Of a stretch of 64,000 nt of DNA, positions 54,715 to 64,000 are shown piece by piece. A program made the translations under genes and the position numbers. This stretch comes from Panax quinquefolius. Lineage: Eukaryota > Streptophyta > Magnoliopsida > Apiales > Araliaceae. The first letter of the stretch is position 1. Every line of letters begins with the position of its first letter. Below the pieces are notes generated by a model, which saw only the letters and a list, made by a program, of their open reading frames with translations, made no database searches and had not been told where the DNA came from. The stretch covers positions 11,370,565 to 11,434,564 of the forward strand of contig CM035151.1 of NCBI GenBank assembly GCA_020205615.1, read 5' to 3'.

Positions 54715-55540
54715 ATGTATAGATTAGGAGTTATGGATTTTATGAGAAAAGACTATTTTAAAAGTAACTATTTATAACTCCTTGCGGTTAACTCCAAAAT
54801 TGATAAAATTTTTATTGAGAGTACATCTATATAATATCGATTGTACTTTCTGTGAATTTCGAATTTTGGATAAAAGTACAATTTATGATAAATGTTTAAA
54901 TATTAATGGTTTTGGCCATATGAAAAATAGTAAAAATGAATTTTTAAAATTTCGAGAAAATATATGTTCAATATGGGACTATTTTATACTAAATCCCGAG
55001 GAAAAGAAATATTTTTAGAACCGATTTGGTATTTTCATGAAAATGTTCTAGATATGAGTAAATGAATTAAATATGTTATGTGAAGTAAGAAAATTGGAAA
55101 ATATGATTTATTGGCTTGAGAATCATATATGAGATATATCTGATTTTTATGAGGGTTTTGGTTAATGATGATGAAATCTTATGAGTTTGACATTTTAGAT
55201 GATTAAATGGATTAATTATTAAAGTGTAAATAATTGGATTAAATTATTTATAAGTTTGAGAAATGATTAAAATATTATTATAATATTAATAATATTAGAT
55301 TATGAGATTTCTAAGTGATTTATAACATTTGGATTAAGGTGTTATAAATATGGATATGAATTTTATTATGAAACTTTATCTTTTAGGTGTCGAGGTTACT
55401 ACGCACGATATACGGGACTATGTATTTAATACGAGTACTATTCACAACAAATTGGTTTCTTCTCTGACCAAATTATCGTTGATTTATGAATCTTACTCTT
55501 GAAATTAAAACCATGTTTTGATTATATTATTTTTATATAA
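54715..55540 (+). repeat. Extra segment of the solo LTR with partial internal duplication
   Basis: It is absent from G1 LTRs. Its end (about 55360-55520: ATCTTTTAGGTGTCGAGGTTACT, ACGAGTACTATTCAC, ACCATGTTTTGAT) looks like a diverged second copy of 54515-54680. It also holds a 78-codon open stretch (54782-55018) without recognisable similarity. Confidence 0.55.
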
Positions 55541-55559
55541 CATTCTTATAACCCTAATG

Positions 55560-56090
55560 ATGATATTTCTCTTTGACTTGAGTTTAAAGATGAGTAGATT
55601 ATTGGTATGATCGTGACCATAGGTTCTCTTTGGCCAGTAGTGCAAAAGTTGAATTGTTGACTGGTATGATCATGACCATTGAATTTACAATGAATATCTT
55701 TAAATTTGTAGTGCAAAAGATGAATTATTGATGAATATCTTTGGCTTGTAATGCAAAGATGACTTTTGTTGTTGAATATCTTTAAATTTGTAGTGCAAAG
55801 ATGAATTATTGATGAATATCTTTGGCTCGTAATGCAAAGATGACCCGTTGATGAATATCTTTGCTTTGTGTAGTGCAAAGATGAATTATTGATGAATATC
55901 TTTGGCTCGTAATGCAAAGATGACTGTTGTTGAATATCTTTAATATTGTAGTGCAAAGATGAATTATTGATGAATATCTTTGGCTCGTAATGCAAAAGAT
56001 GACCTGTTGTTGAATATCTTTAGCTTTGTGTAGTGTAAAGATGAACTGTTGATGAATATCTTTGACGTGTGGTGCAAAGATGAATTTATT
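55560..56090 (+). repeat. Dimeric CTTTG/CAAAG array in solo LTR
   Basis: About nine units. From 55690 two unit types alternate: GAATATCTTTAAATTTGTAG with TGCAAAGATGAATTATTGAT, and GAATATCTTTGGCTCGTAA with TGCAAAGATGACctGTTG. Each pair is about 100 bp. The reverse strand stays open through the array (55995-55546) because unit lengths are near multiples of three; that frame is not a gene. Confidence 0.75.
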
Positions 56091-56689
56091 AGTATGATTA
56101 TGAGCAGGAACTGTGATTTGGTATAACCATGATATTTGATGTTTCGGTAAAGACAGGTGATGAAAATTATCTTAAATCTGGATGAGAAGAGAATTTAGAA
56201 TCACAATTATGATTATGAGTTATTCATATGATTGTGGAAAGGAACTGTTGATTGATGTTACGAGGGATAAAATATTGTTGTTGGTGGACTTTTAACGTGG
56301 AGAAGACAATAGACTTTATAGTCTATTTGACTCTTTTAATGGATTGCTTCGTTCAATTGCAACTATGGTTGAAAAGTTTTATCATCTACCATATGTTCTA
56401 AATCTACGATTCATTACCGATGAAGACTATTGATAATTTATTTATCTTTAGTCATAATATTCTTTCTTGAGCTAGTTGTGCTCACCCTTACATTTCACAA
56501 TTCCTTTCGGGTAATAAAAGTGTAGGCTTGGGTTGGCCCGGGGATAACAAGGAATAGAATCGGTGGTCTATAGTTGTTGAGGTTCTCCTAAAAGAGTATG
56601 AAAATAATTTTATTGAGGGCTTTAGTGTGTTGTATTTTATACATTATTTAATAGTTATTTTTGGTGAATTAAATAGGGTGAAAGCGAAC

Positions 56690-57170
56690 CCAACTTTGGA
56701 AGGTGTGTTTTGTCACTATCATACAAGATGTTTAATGACATACAAACTTCGTGTTATCATAAGACATGGTTGTGCTCATCCACTTGCTTGAGTATATTTA
56801 CAAGCACTACCTATATAATCTTGGTGTTTGTTTGGAGTATAATACCAAATTAGAGACAGTGGAGATAATGATATGTCGAGAGAAGACTCGCCATTGGGAA
56901 GAATATGATAGTAATCTTCTTGTTTTTCTTTGGGGTCTATTAGGTCAACCAAGGATAATTACGTGGCCATATGATATCTACCATAACCTAAAAGCATGGC
57001 CTCCCATGTATGCGAAGGTTTCCTTGAGCACTTCCCAAAGATTCTAATTTCTAAAAGCAGGTTTTTTGATTGTACCTTTATGTAAGGTGTCATGGTGACG
57101 TGTTATCCAAGTTGGTGTCGAGTTACATTTGGTATATATTGGTATCCAAACTCACAAAGATATGTGTTGT
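56690..57170 (+). other. Extra ~480-bp segment with a 93-codon open frame in solo LTR
   Basis: It is absent from the other LTRs. It contains the frame 56766-57047 (VVLIHLLEYIYKHYLYNLG, WGLLGQPRIITWPYDIYHN), whose composition is protein-like, but I recognise no family. It may be a captured transcript piece or an old internal insertion. Confidence 0.4.
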
Positions 57171-57280
57171 TGTATTTTACACGACAATTGTTGTAATAAA
57201 GTTGTAGTTGTTTTTCGTACCATATATTTGGCGACTCGAGAATGGGTTGGATGGAATGGACCTATTTTGGGGTCGTTACA

Positions 57281-57285
57281 AGATT
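57281..57285. other. Right target-site duplication of the solo LTR (AGATT)
   Basis: Exact repeat of 52715-52719. Confidence 0.9.
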
Positions 57286-57835
57286 GCTTGCTCAACACTT
57301 TGAAGCCCCGTTCTCGAGACCTACCAAAGGCAGAGAAGAGGGTGAAGAAGATGTCAACAGAGGAGTAATCCCGGTTCATGGCGCTAAGCAATAAATGCCA
57401 AGATGTGGATGTAGGAGTTGGGCCTAGTTGGTTATGAAGCCTCTCCTATAAACCCTAAAAGGGTAATGATGAAGACACGCAGAGGAAGGCGAACTCCCTT
57501 TTCTAGAAGAGTGATGTGTACGGGCGACCCCAACCGTCCGGTCATTGATACATACGCTCTTGAGAAAGCGGGGCCTTATCAGATACATGTCAAGAATCGA
57601 TAAACGACTCGAAGCATGATATTTCCGATTCGGTGGATCAAGAACGAATGTTGGCGTTAGGAAATTGTTCCCGCTCTTTGAAGAAATCGAGTAGAGGAGG
57701 AGGTCGGAGAAGGGTTTCCCCCATGGTGGATGATTGAGGGTTGGAACTTGAACCCTCTTGGTTAGGGGTTTGGGTTGGGAGAAACGATGCTAATGGAGTT
57801 GCATCGAAGAGGAGAGTTACGACTAGAGGTTTTTT
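57286..57835 (-). pseudogene. Antisense ORF of Tat element, N-terminal piece
   Basis: A minus-strand ATG near 57835 opens MVAKKTSSRNS and a Ser/Pro-rich stretch. After frameshifts come LFEKGVRLPLRVFI (about 57510-57465), GPTPTSTSWH (57420) and then SAMNRDYSSVDIFFTLFSAF (57388-57330), GRSRERGFKVL (57325-57290). The part P...F...LL...G..P.QL.P.SW....... matches the start of the PF04195-like domain. The ORF then continues at 52719. It needs removal of the solo LTR and G1 to be read. Confidence 0.72.
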
Positions 57836-58214
57836 TGGCCACCATTATTTCGATATTGTGAAGCGAGAAAGAAATTTGCGCAGAAGAAGAAAGCTCTAAG
57901 GTTCAAATTTTGAATTAGCGAGTAAAAACCGCTGAAATTGGTAAAGTTTACCTTTATAACTTTGAATGGTTACAGAATTAAGGGCGCACATTTAATTCAA
58001 TCGCAATGATGATGAATGGAAAGGGTTTCATCCGTTTTAGACCTAAATATCTTCACTTTCGTGGGCTTGCATCTATTGGGTTTCTCACTTCTGTACCTGA
58101 TGACAATTTGGGCTTTGGCAAGTTTCACTCTGGATCTCTTATGATTTTTTATAGATGGTTACGTCCTGGGCCTATACTGTTTATAGTCTTTCATTAAACA
58201 CCCTGTTTAATATA
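57836..58214. other. Region between antisense ORF start and Tat PPT
   Basis: Possibly the 5' leader and promoter of the antisense ORF (minus strand) and the end of the Tat 3' UTR (plus strand). A 63-codon + frame (58006-58197) has no recognisable similarity. Nothing else seen. Confidence 0.35.
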
Positions 58215-58228
58215 AGACTAGGGGGTAA
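58215..58228 (+). other. Polypurine tract of the Tat element
   Basis: AGACTAGGGGGTAA directly before TGTTGGGCC. A purine-rich run followed by a TGTTGGG start is usual for plant Tat elements and fits the orientation of the pol genes. Confidence 0.65.
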
Positions 58229-58290
58229 TGTTGGGCCATAATCCTTTTCTTTATTGGGCCGAAATTATTGGGCTCCTCCCTTGATCATAT
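58229..58290 (+). repeat. Start of the Tat 3' LTR, interrupted by A1
   Basis: Only 62 bp: TGTTGGGCCATAATCC... up to TTGATCATAT. At 58291 element A1 begins. The LTR assignment rests on the PPT and the TGTTGGG start; no second copy is available for comparison. Confidence 0.55.
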
Positions 58291-58929
58291 TGAAGACCCG
58301 ACTTTTATAAATAAAGATGAATTTTTCTATAAATATTATTTTTTTAGAATATTATGGAATAAATTTGATATAATGTTATAGTTGTGGGTAATATTTATAA
58401 ATTTTGCAAAGTATGCAAGTTGTTATAAAATATTCGTTTGGTCTGGGAATATTCTTTTTTGTTAGGAATATTAGTACAATGGCTCAATCATTGGTGGACC
58501 CCACAATGTAATTATTATTCGGATTGAGAAAACGACAAAAATATTTTATAAAAATAACTACGGAGGTGTTCAGATTAAAAGCTGTTGAACTACCCTAAGT
58601 GGTAAAGAAATGAATGTCTGCCGTAGTTGCGTAGTAGACACTCAGTATTGATTATTGATGCTTACGTGAGAAGTCACTCACCTATGCTCAATTATTACTA
58701 CTGATAATTCTTTGCATCATATCTCTTATATTATTGATTCAATTATTGTCACAAAGATCATCCGTATAATATGTTATAGTATTAAATCAATAATTGAGGC
58801 GACAAGTTATAAATGATTAATAATTGTTGAAAGATTAAATATGTGTTGATGAAAAAAAATGATTTGTGGTAAGTTTGATTATTTTATGGGGGCTCATATG
58901 TCATCATCTAAGAGTCTCTTCAATCGATA

Positions 58930-59062
58930 GTAATTACCCTTGTGAATAGTATTTACCTTCGTCAATAAGTAATTACCTTCGTCAATAGTAATTACCCTTG
59001 TGAATAGTATTTACCTTCGTCGAAATAGTATTTACCTTCGTTAATAGTAATTACCTTTACCA
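58930..59062 (+). repeat. 19-20-bp tandem repeat (TTACCTTCGTCAATAGTAA)
   Basis: Seven units, e.g. TTACCCTTGTGAATAGTAT and TTACCTTCGTCAATAGTAA, directly upstream of the TATA box. A two-copy repeat (CGAACCACTTGTCGTTTCAC) follows at 59067-59120. Confidence 0.82.
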
Positions 59063-59188
59063 GACGTCGAACCACTTGTCGTTTCACATTACAAGGGCCG
59101 AACCACTTGTCGTTTCACATTACAAAGCGCCAAACCGATTAAATCCACTGGTTGTCTTTTCACACGGCGGTCTTTAAGCTAGAAATCT

Positions 59189-59202
59189 TCTATAAATAGA
59201 GG
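59189..59202 (+). promoter_or_regulatory. TATA box in 5' LTR of A1
   Basis: CTATAAATAGAGGCC, followed by TTCATTCAAGCTATAGAGAG about 30 bp downstream. Confidence 0.65.
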
Positions 59203-59339
59203 CCTAGGGCTTCATTATTTTTCACGAATTCATTCAAGCTATAGAGAGAAAAGTATAGAGAATAAGAGAAAGAAGAAGAGTATTTTGTTCTTACTGCCGC
59301 TGCGAGATTCAATCTCCTACCAAATGTAAGGGGTGTTAT

Positions 59340-59800
59340 TCTTTCTTATTCATGAAGAGAACTTGTTGTTATTCCATTGCTTATTATTCTCATTGGAATA
59401 ACTCGTATAAGTGGTTTACCCTATACTTGGTGACATTCTTCTATTATTCATTTGGAACATCACATGCATGTGTTTTACACCGGACTGGTTCCGCCTTTTA
59501 TTATTATTCATTTGGAACATCACATGCTCATGTGTTTTACACACGGACTGGTTCCGCCTCTTTATTATTATTTGTTGGAACATCACATGCATGTGTTTTA
59601 CACCCACTGGTTCCGTCTTTATTATTCTGTTGGAATATCCTATCGTGTGTTTTACACGGATCCGGTTCCATCTTTATTATTACATTGGAACATCCCATCG
59701 GTGTGAATTTCACCGACCGTTCCGCTCTTTATTATTACATTGGAATAACTTTTATGCATGCGATTCATCGCATGCATGGTGATTTCTTTTGTTATTCCAT
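59340..59800 (+). repeat. Array of different hairpins with constant spacer (A LTR)
   Basis: Seven units of about 55-65 bp. Constant parts: TTGGAA(c/t)A at the left and (g)GTTCC(g)..TTTATTATT at the right; GGAAC and GTTCC can pair. Between them are different inverted repeats: CACATGCATGTG (59461-59472, perfect), GTATA...TATAC, CGTGT...ACACG, TCGGTG...CACCGA. The last unit is ATGCATGCGA-TTCA-TCGCATGCAT (59754-59777), inside TGGAATAAC (59741) and GTTATTCCA (59791). Confidence 0.82.
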
Positions 59801-60054
59801 TCTTTATTATACCCAGTTGGTTAAAACTTTGACTTCTATACTCCATGAAATTAGTGGAATATCCTTGATATTTGCGTTTCATCCAGTATCTTTTCATGAA
59901 AATATTCTTCTGATCATTCTTGAATTTTACTCTACAAAAAAGTATCATGTTGACAATTTGGACGTTAATAATTCCTGGATAAAATAATTCTTGAACTTGT
60001 TTTATTGAATTCTTATATCATTGTCATCATCCTCATGTTTATATTTTTTTTTGA

Positions 60055-60310
60055 AAGTCATCTGTGGCCTGTAGTGCATAGATGGACTTGGTATGATTAT
60101 GACCAGAGACTATTCGGTGTAATCATGACCGTAATGTTACAAATGATGTGATAAAAATCCTCAGTGGCCGTAGTGCATTGATGGACAGTTGTTGGCATGA
60201 TCATGACCATTAATGAATACACAAATATTCTTGGCCCGTAGTGCATGAATAATTGTGGTCGTGATACTAAAGAATATCCTTGGCCGTAGTGCAGGGGTGA
60301 TTCGATGATG
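60055..60310 (+). repeat. Second tandem array of the A LTR (TGGCC..TAGTGCA units)
   Basis: Five diverged units with (C/T)TGGCCtgTAGTGCATaGATG followed by TATGATTATGACC or TGATCATGACC. It is equivalent to the CTTTG/CAAAG array of G LTRs. Confidence 0.68.
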
Positions 60311-60857
60311 TGAAATATTTATTAAAGTTTGAGTCTCATTTATAAACGATGATGAAAAACCTTTTAAAACCTAAAAGATAGTAGACTTTATTTTCTACTT
60401 GACTCTTTTAATGGATTGCGATATTCATTGCTGATTAAACCGGTTGTATCATTGTATTTTATCGGTTTAACATTATTGAAGACTATTGATAATTTATTCT
60501 GCATTATCTTAGTCATAATATTTCTTCTTGGGCTAGTTGAGCTCACCCTTTCTTTCACCGTTCTCTTCGTGAAATGATAATATAAATTTGAGACGAGTCG
60601 GGAAACGAGTGATGGTCCCGAAGATAGCATTAGTAGTCCTCACTATTCTCAGAAAATAGTGTGATAATAAGCTGTAATGAGGACTTTTTATTTGAGTTTG
60701 TATAATATCTAGTAGACGATATTTGTATTTAAACTCACGATTTATGTCGTATTGCACACCTACGCTTATGTTAATAAGTTGTTTTTAAATTACATACCAT
60801 GTAAGTGTTAATCGACCCAAGATGGGTGATGTATACCTAATTTTGGGGGCGTCACGG

Positions 60858-60869
60858 TTGGTATCGAGC
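60858..60869 (+). other. Primer binding site of A1 (tRNA-Met type)
   Basis: TTGGTATCGAGC, equal to TTGGTATCAGAGC with one base missing. It stands directly inside the 5' LTR. Confidence 0.78.
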
Positions 60870-61024
60870 TTAGGGATATGATCCACAGCTAAGATGTGAG
60901 AATAAGACTAGGAGGGAGAGCAGGGAATACCTTTCTTTAGTATGACCTACCTAAGTTTATGTGATATTTTATTGGTTGGTCGGAAGATAGGATAATTTGT
61001 TACATGTCAATTAACCTTTTGTTT

Positions 61025-62245
61025 TGTGGCGATGATCTCGAAAATGACATCCGAGAATGTTGAGAATAGCAATGGAGCGCAGCGATTGTTGATTCACCAC
61101 ATATCAATAATCGTGATAATGTGCATCGAGAAGCGACAATCCTCATGCAAACAAACAACACCACCAAATGACGAATGATCAAATGTTCGAGAGGCTTTAT
61201 GCAATTTATGCACGAAGCGGTAGAGCGACTCATCCAAAACGTGGGTGGAAACACGGAAAACTCTCGGGCGGTCACCGCTAAACAATTTAAGGAGCTGGGA
61301 CCACCGGAGTTTAAGGAGAAACAAAAACCACTTCGGCGGAAGCATGGATAAAGCAGATTACCAAGATATTTGATGTCTTGGGATGCTCAGGAGCAAAGGT
61401 TCCTTTTGCCGCCTTTATGTTGCGCGGAGGCGGATTCTTCGGTGGGAATCGGTGAAACGTACTCAACCAACCAGGTTGTCTTGAAGATATCTTGGGAGAA
61501 GTTCCAGAGTTCAACGACAAATACTTTCACGAAAGTATTCGCCACATGAAGGAGGTGGAGTTTATCAAGTTGGAACAAAACAATATGGCCGTGTCGCAAT
61601 ACGAGGCAAAATTTGCGGAGTTATCACGGTTTTACGTCCCCCACTTGGTGGATAATGAAGAGAGAATGGCGCGAATGTTTTAAGAGGTTTGAAGCGGGAG
61701 ATACGTCAACATCTTATTTCTCATAAACCGTGTTTGTATTCAGATGTTGTAAATAGGGCTCGATTAGTGGAGCGCGATAATGAGTCAACGCTGACTAAAA
61801 GAAGAAAGCGGTAAGCAAAATTATAATACCAAATGAGAATAGTCATCGGTAGGCGGTGACAACAAGCGTGGAGGGAATCAACAGGCGAGATATGGTAACC
61901 ACTTCTGTGGTAATCGAGGCCAAAACAATAAGAATGGACATTTCAAGAAAAGGAGATTCAACAATGATGGAAAGAAGTCGTAAGACCAAAGACCCATTGT
62001 TAAGGAAGGAGAAAGACCACCTATCATATGCTTCAAATGCGGAGGAGAGGGACACATCACCCAAATCTGCGTCATGCCGAGTCCAAAGCGTGTTATAATT
62101 GTGGAAGAAGGTCACTTAGCTCGATTTTGTGTTTCACAAAGACAATTCGGCTAGGATGGAGGCACCAAAGGCCATCCCGGAAAATTCAAAACCCAGAGTG
62201 CAAGGGAGAGCATTTGTTGTGACCTCCCAAAGAGAAAGGAATCCG
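61025..62245 (+). pseudogene. gag: gag of A1
   Basis: The start is probably near 61025 (GTGGCGATGATC, compare MAVFENV in G1). Capsid domain: KQFKELGPPEFKE (61285), WIKQITKIFDVLGC (61345-61385), VPFAAFMLRG (61400-61430), HMKEVEFIKLEQNNM and YEAKFAELSRFYVPHLVDNEE (in parts, 61547-61665). Two zinc knuckles: CFKCGGEGHITQIC (62030-62072) and a second, Y-N-C-G...EGHLARFC (62095-62135), interrupted by one frameshift. At least three frame breaks. Family role: capsid and RNA packaging. Confidence 0.86.
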
Positions 62246-62830
62246 AATGAGGTCATCACGGGTAAGCTTATCATAAACTCTAATGAAGTCTATACTTTAT
62301 TTGATCTGGGTTCTACCATTCTTTTATTTCTCCTACTTGCGCTCATCGATTAAATTTGACTCGGAGAAATTAGACTTTGACTTATCTGTGGAAACTCCGT
62401 TGGGAGAAACCTTCATTACATCCATTTGTTTATAAGTCTTGTTTGGTTCAAATCGGTACCCTCACATTACTGTCGATCTTATTTCATTAAAAATACTTGC
62501 ATTTGACGTGATTCTAGGGATTGATTGGTTAACTACTTATCATGCAAAATTGATTGTTTTCGTAAGTTGTTAGCTTTCATATTCCTAATCAACCTATTAT
62601 CGCGAATTCAAACGACCAAACCATTAAAATCAATCACGGTCATCTCATGCCATAAAAGCTATTCGTTTATTGAAAAACGGATGTCAAGCTTTCTTAGCTC
62701 ATGTCACGATTTAAATAAAAATACGTCGGTTTTAAGCGATATTCCTATTGTTAATAAATTTCTGACGTATTCCCTGAAGAACTTCTCAGCCTACCCAGGC
62801 GTGAAATTGAATTTTGTATCGACCTTGAAC
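62246..62830 (+). pseudogene. pol: pol: protease of A1
   Basis: VITGKLIINSNEVYTLFDLGST (in parts, 62249-62318): the aspartic-protease motif reads D-L-G-S-T. It then continues in other frames with FLGIDWL-like residues near 62510 and IDCFRKLLAF (62545). A linker containing LSDIPIV (62737) and PGVKLNFVSTLNP (62797-62836) leads into RT. Confidence 0.75.
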
Positions 62831-63580
62831 CCGTAGACAAAACCTATTTCCAAAGCCCCATATCGAATGGCTCTATTGAACTTCGGAGTTAAAGACCCAA
62901 TGCGAGGAATTGTTAGACATTGGCTTTATTCGTCCTAGTACTTCTCCTTGGGGTGCTCTGCTTACTATTCGTGAAGAAGAAAGATGGGAGTATCGACTTT
63001 GTATTGATTATCGGGAGTTGAATCACGTCACCATCAAAAATAGGTATCCATTGCCACGTATTGATGACTGTTTGACCCGATTCAAGGAGCCAAATTCTTT
63101 TCAAAGATTGATCTTCGTTAGGATATCACCAATTGAAGATTAGAACCACCGACATTCCAAAGACGGCTTTCGTAACTTGGTGCGGGCATTATGAATTCCT
63201 AGTCATGTCCTTTGGATTGACTAATGCTCTATTTGCCTTCATGGATATGATGAACCGAGTATTCAAGGAATATTTAGATCACTTTGTGGTCGTCTTTATT
63301 GATGACATCCTTATTTATTCCAAAAGCCGTGAAGATCATGAGCAACACTTGAGGTGACACTCCAAAAGCTTCGTGAATATAAGCTTTATGCCAAGTTGAA
63401 GAAATGCGAGTTACGGCTTGAAGAAGTAGCATTCCTTGGGCACGTGGTATCAAGTCATGGAATATCTGTTGACCCAAAGAAAGATTGAAGCTATTCAAAG
63501 CCGGGAACAACTCTAAATCGATGGATCAAATGCGTAGCTTTCTCGGTTTAAATTTGGTTATTATCGGAGATTCGTGGAAG
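62831..63580 (+). pseudogene. pol: pol: reverse transcriptase of A1
   Basis: PYRMALLNF-like entry (62857), MLDIGFIRPSTSPWGA (62910-62957), [21 protein letters not shown] (in parts, 62998-63060), IDLRSGY-like region disturbed near 63115, [20 protein letters not shown] (63145-63205), then [20 protein letters not shown] (63280-63340) with both catalytic Asp. After a frameshift come [10 protein letters not shown] (63385), [14 protein letters not shown] (63430) and GYYRRFVEGFSRIA (63560-63600). RT is almost complete, broken by at least five indels. Confidence 0.88.
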
Positions 63581-64000
63581 GATTTTCTCGAATCGCTATT
63601 CCATCGACTCACCGACTCGGAAAGATACAAAGTTCGGTTGGAGCGAAGAATGTGAGAAGAGTTTTCAAGAACTCAAGAGGAGACTTATTTCAAAGACTGT
63701 TACGACAATACCATCCGGCTCGGAGGATTTGTCATCTACATGATGCTTTGAGCAAAGGGTTGGGATGTGTTCTCATGCAACATGGAAAAGTAATAGCCTA
63801 TGCCTAACGACAACTCAAAGAATATGAGAGAATTATCCTACTCATGATCTAGAGTTAGCGGTATTGTCTTCTTTGACTTAAAATTTGGAGGCATTACTTG
63901 TATGGGGAGAAAGTGGAGATCTTTACGGATCATAAAAGCCTCAAATATTTCTTCACTTAAAAGGAACTCAACATGCGACAACGACGTTGGCTTGAACTGT
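63581..64000 (+). pseudogene. pol: pol: RNase H of A1, cut by window end
   Basis: SFQELKRRL (63665), then HDALSKGLGCVLMQHGKVIAYA (in parts, 63742-63807) with a catalytic Asp region, [20 protein letters not shown] (in parts, 63885-63945) with another Asp, and LNMRQRRWLEL at the very end. These match chromovirus RNase H exactly in order. Integrase should follow outside the window. Confidence 0.85.

Larger units (their letters stand above)
52720..57280 (+). mobile_element. Long solo LTR (4.56 kb), A/G-intermediate chromovirus
   Basis: It starts TGTAAGACCCCG and ends GGGGTCGTTACA, flanked by a perfect AGATT duplication. It has no PBS, PPT or coding interior of a retrotransposon, so it is a solo LTR. 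It is 1.8 kb longer than the G1 LTRs because of an extra ~820-bp segment (54715-55540) and an extra ~480-bp segment (56690-57170). The first half resembles G, the part after 56240 resembles A. TATA box 54119-54128, donor-like motif 54299-54308. Confidence 0.9.
58291..60856 (+). repeat. 5' LTR of A1
   Basis: About 2,566 bp: TGAAGACCCGAC...TTTTGGGGGCGTCAC. It contains a 58930-59060 minisatellite, TATA box 59189-59202, donor-like ATGTAAGGGGTGTTATT at 59324, hairpin array 59340-59800, second array 60055-60310, GGGCTAGTTGAGCTCACCC at 60531. It is the reference copy for the A LTR pieces at 1-3990. Confidence 0.9.
58291..64000 (+). mobile_element. Element A1: chromovirus Ty3/gypsy with gag and pol, runs off window
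   Basis: 5' LTR 58291-60856, PBS, gag, protease, RT and the start of RNase H up to the window end. Unlike #4, #5 and G1, it keeps the RT palm. Its left flank is CATAT; the right one lies outside. It could have served as a source of enzymes for the deleted copies, but its frames are broken as written. Confidence 0.9.

Noticed and set aside
54782..55018. 78-codon + frame in the solo LTR
   Set aside because: Lys/Ile/Phe-rich in AT-rich DNA and without similarity; too weak to call a gene.
55546..55995. 149-codon minus-strand open frame
   Set aside because: It lies wholly within the dimeric LTR array and repeats the same peptide; open only because of unit length.
59340..59800. Direct repeats with variable parts, reminiscent of a CRISPR array
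   Set aside because: Eukaryotic LTR context, imperfect repeats, variable parts are palindromic and no cas genes. It is an LTR-internal minisatellite.
1..64000. Host plant genes, tRNA or rRNA genes
   Set aside because: None recognised; all coding similarity belongs to retrotransposons, and no tRNA cloverleaf boxes or rRNA sequence were noticed by eye. A tRNAscan run could be decisive.

Overview
This window is repeat-rich nuclear DNA from a flowering plant; the species cannot be named from the sequence. It is AT-rich, carries plant-specific LTR-retrotransposon lineages nested in one another, and shows no host gene. Every coding stretch I can identify belongs to a retrotransposon, and nearly all are broken by frameshifts. 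A run of exactly 100 N at 27053-27152 marks a scaffold gap.

Four kinds of element are present. (1) A Ty3/gypsy element of the Tat type on the + strand: gag, protease, RT, two RNase H domains and integrase, then a tandem-repeat 3' UTR, then an antisense extra ORF with an intron. It is cut into three pieces (27153-34726, 52406-52719, 57281-58290). (2) 'G' elements: chromovirus (Tekay/Del-like) Ty3/gypsy elements with LTRs of about 2.7 kb. There are minus-strand copies at 3991-27052 and a plus-strand copy, G1, at 34727-52405. Three of them (13623-18439, 18440-27052, G1) are the same internally deleted, gag-plus-protease derivative. (3) 'A' elements, related chromoviruses: LTR pieces at 1-3990 and a copy with gag and pol, A1, at 58291-64000 that runs off the window. 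(4) A Ty1/copia element on the minus strand (36506-45667).

Layout. 1-27052 is a nest that only opens: A LTR (1421) holds A LTR (2430), which holds element #1 (3991), which holds LTR #2 (9587), which holds LTR #3 and element #4 (13623), which holds element #5 (18440). None of these closes before the gap. 27153-58290 is the Tat element, split by G1 (flanked by TATAC on both sides) and by a long solo LTR, 52720-57280 (flanked by AGATT on both sides). The copia element lies inside the 5' LTR of G1. From 58291 element A1 interrupts the start of the Tat 3' LTR.

The most unusual features are: an array of different hairpins with a constant spacer in the A-family LTR; a second array of ATCTTTG/CAAAGAT hairpins in the G-family LTRs; deletion junctions shared by three G copies, implying that a defective element spread in trans; and a spliced antisense ORF in the Tat element that can be followed across two later insertions. 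Single-base frameshifts are so common, and differences between sister LTRs cluster so strongly at CG sites, that much of the apparent decay may be uncorrected long-read error.
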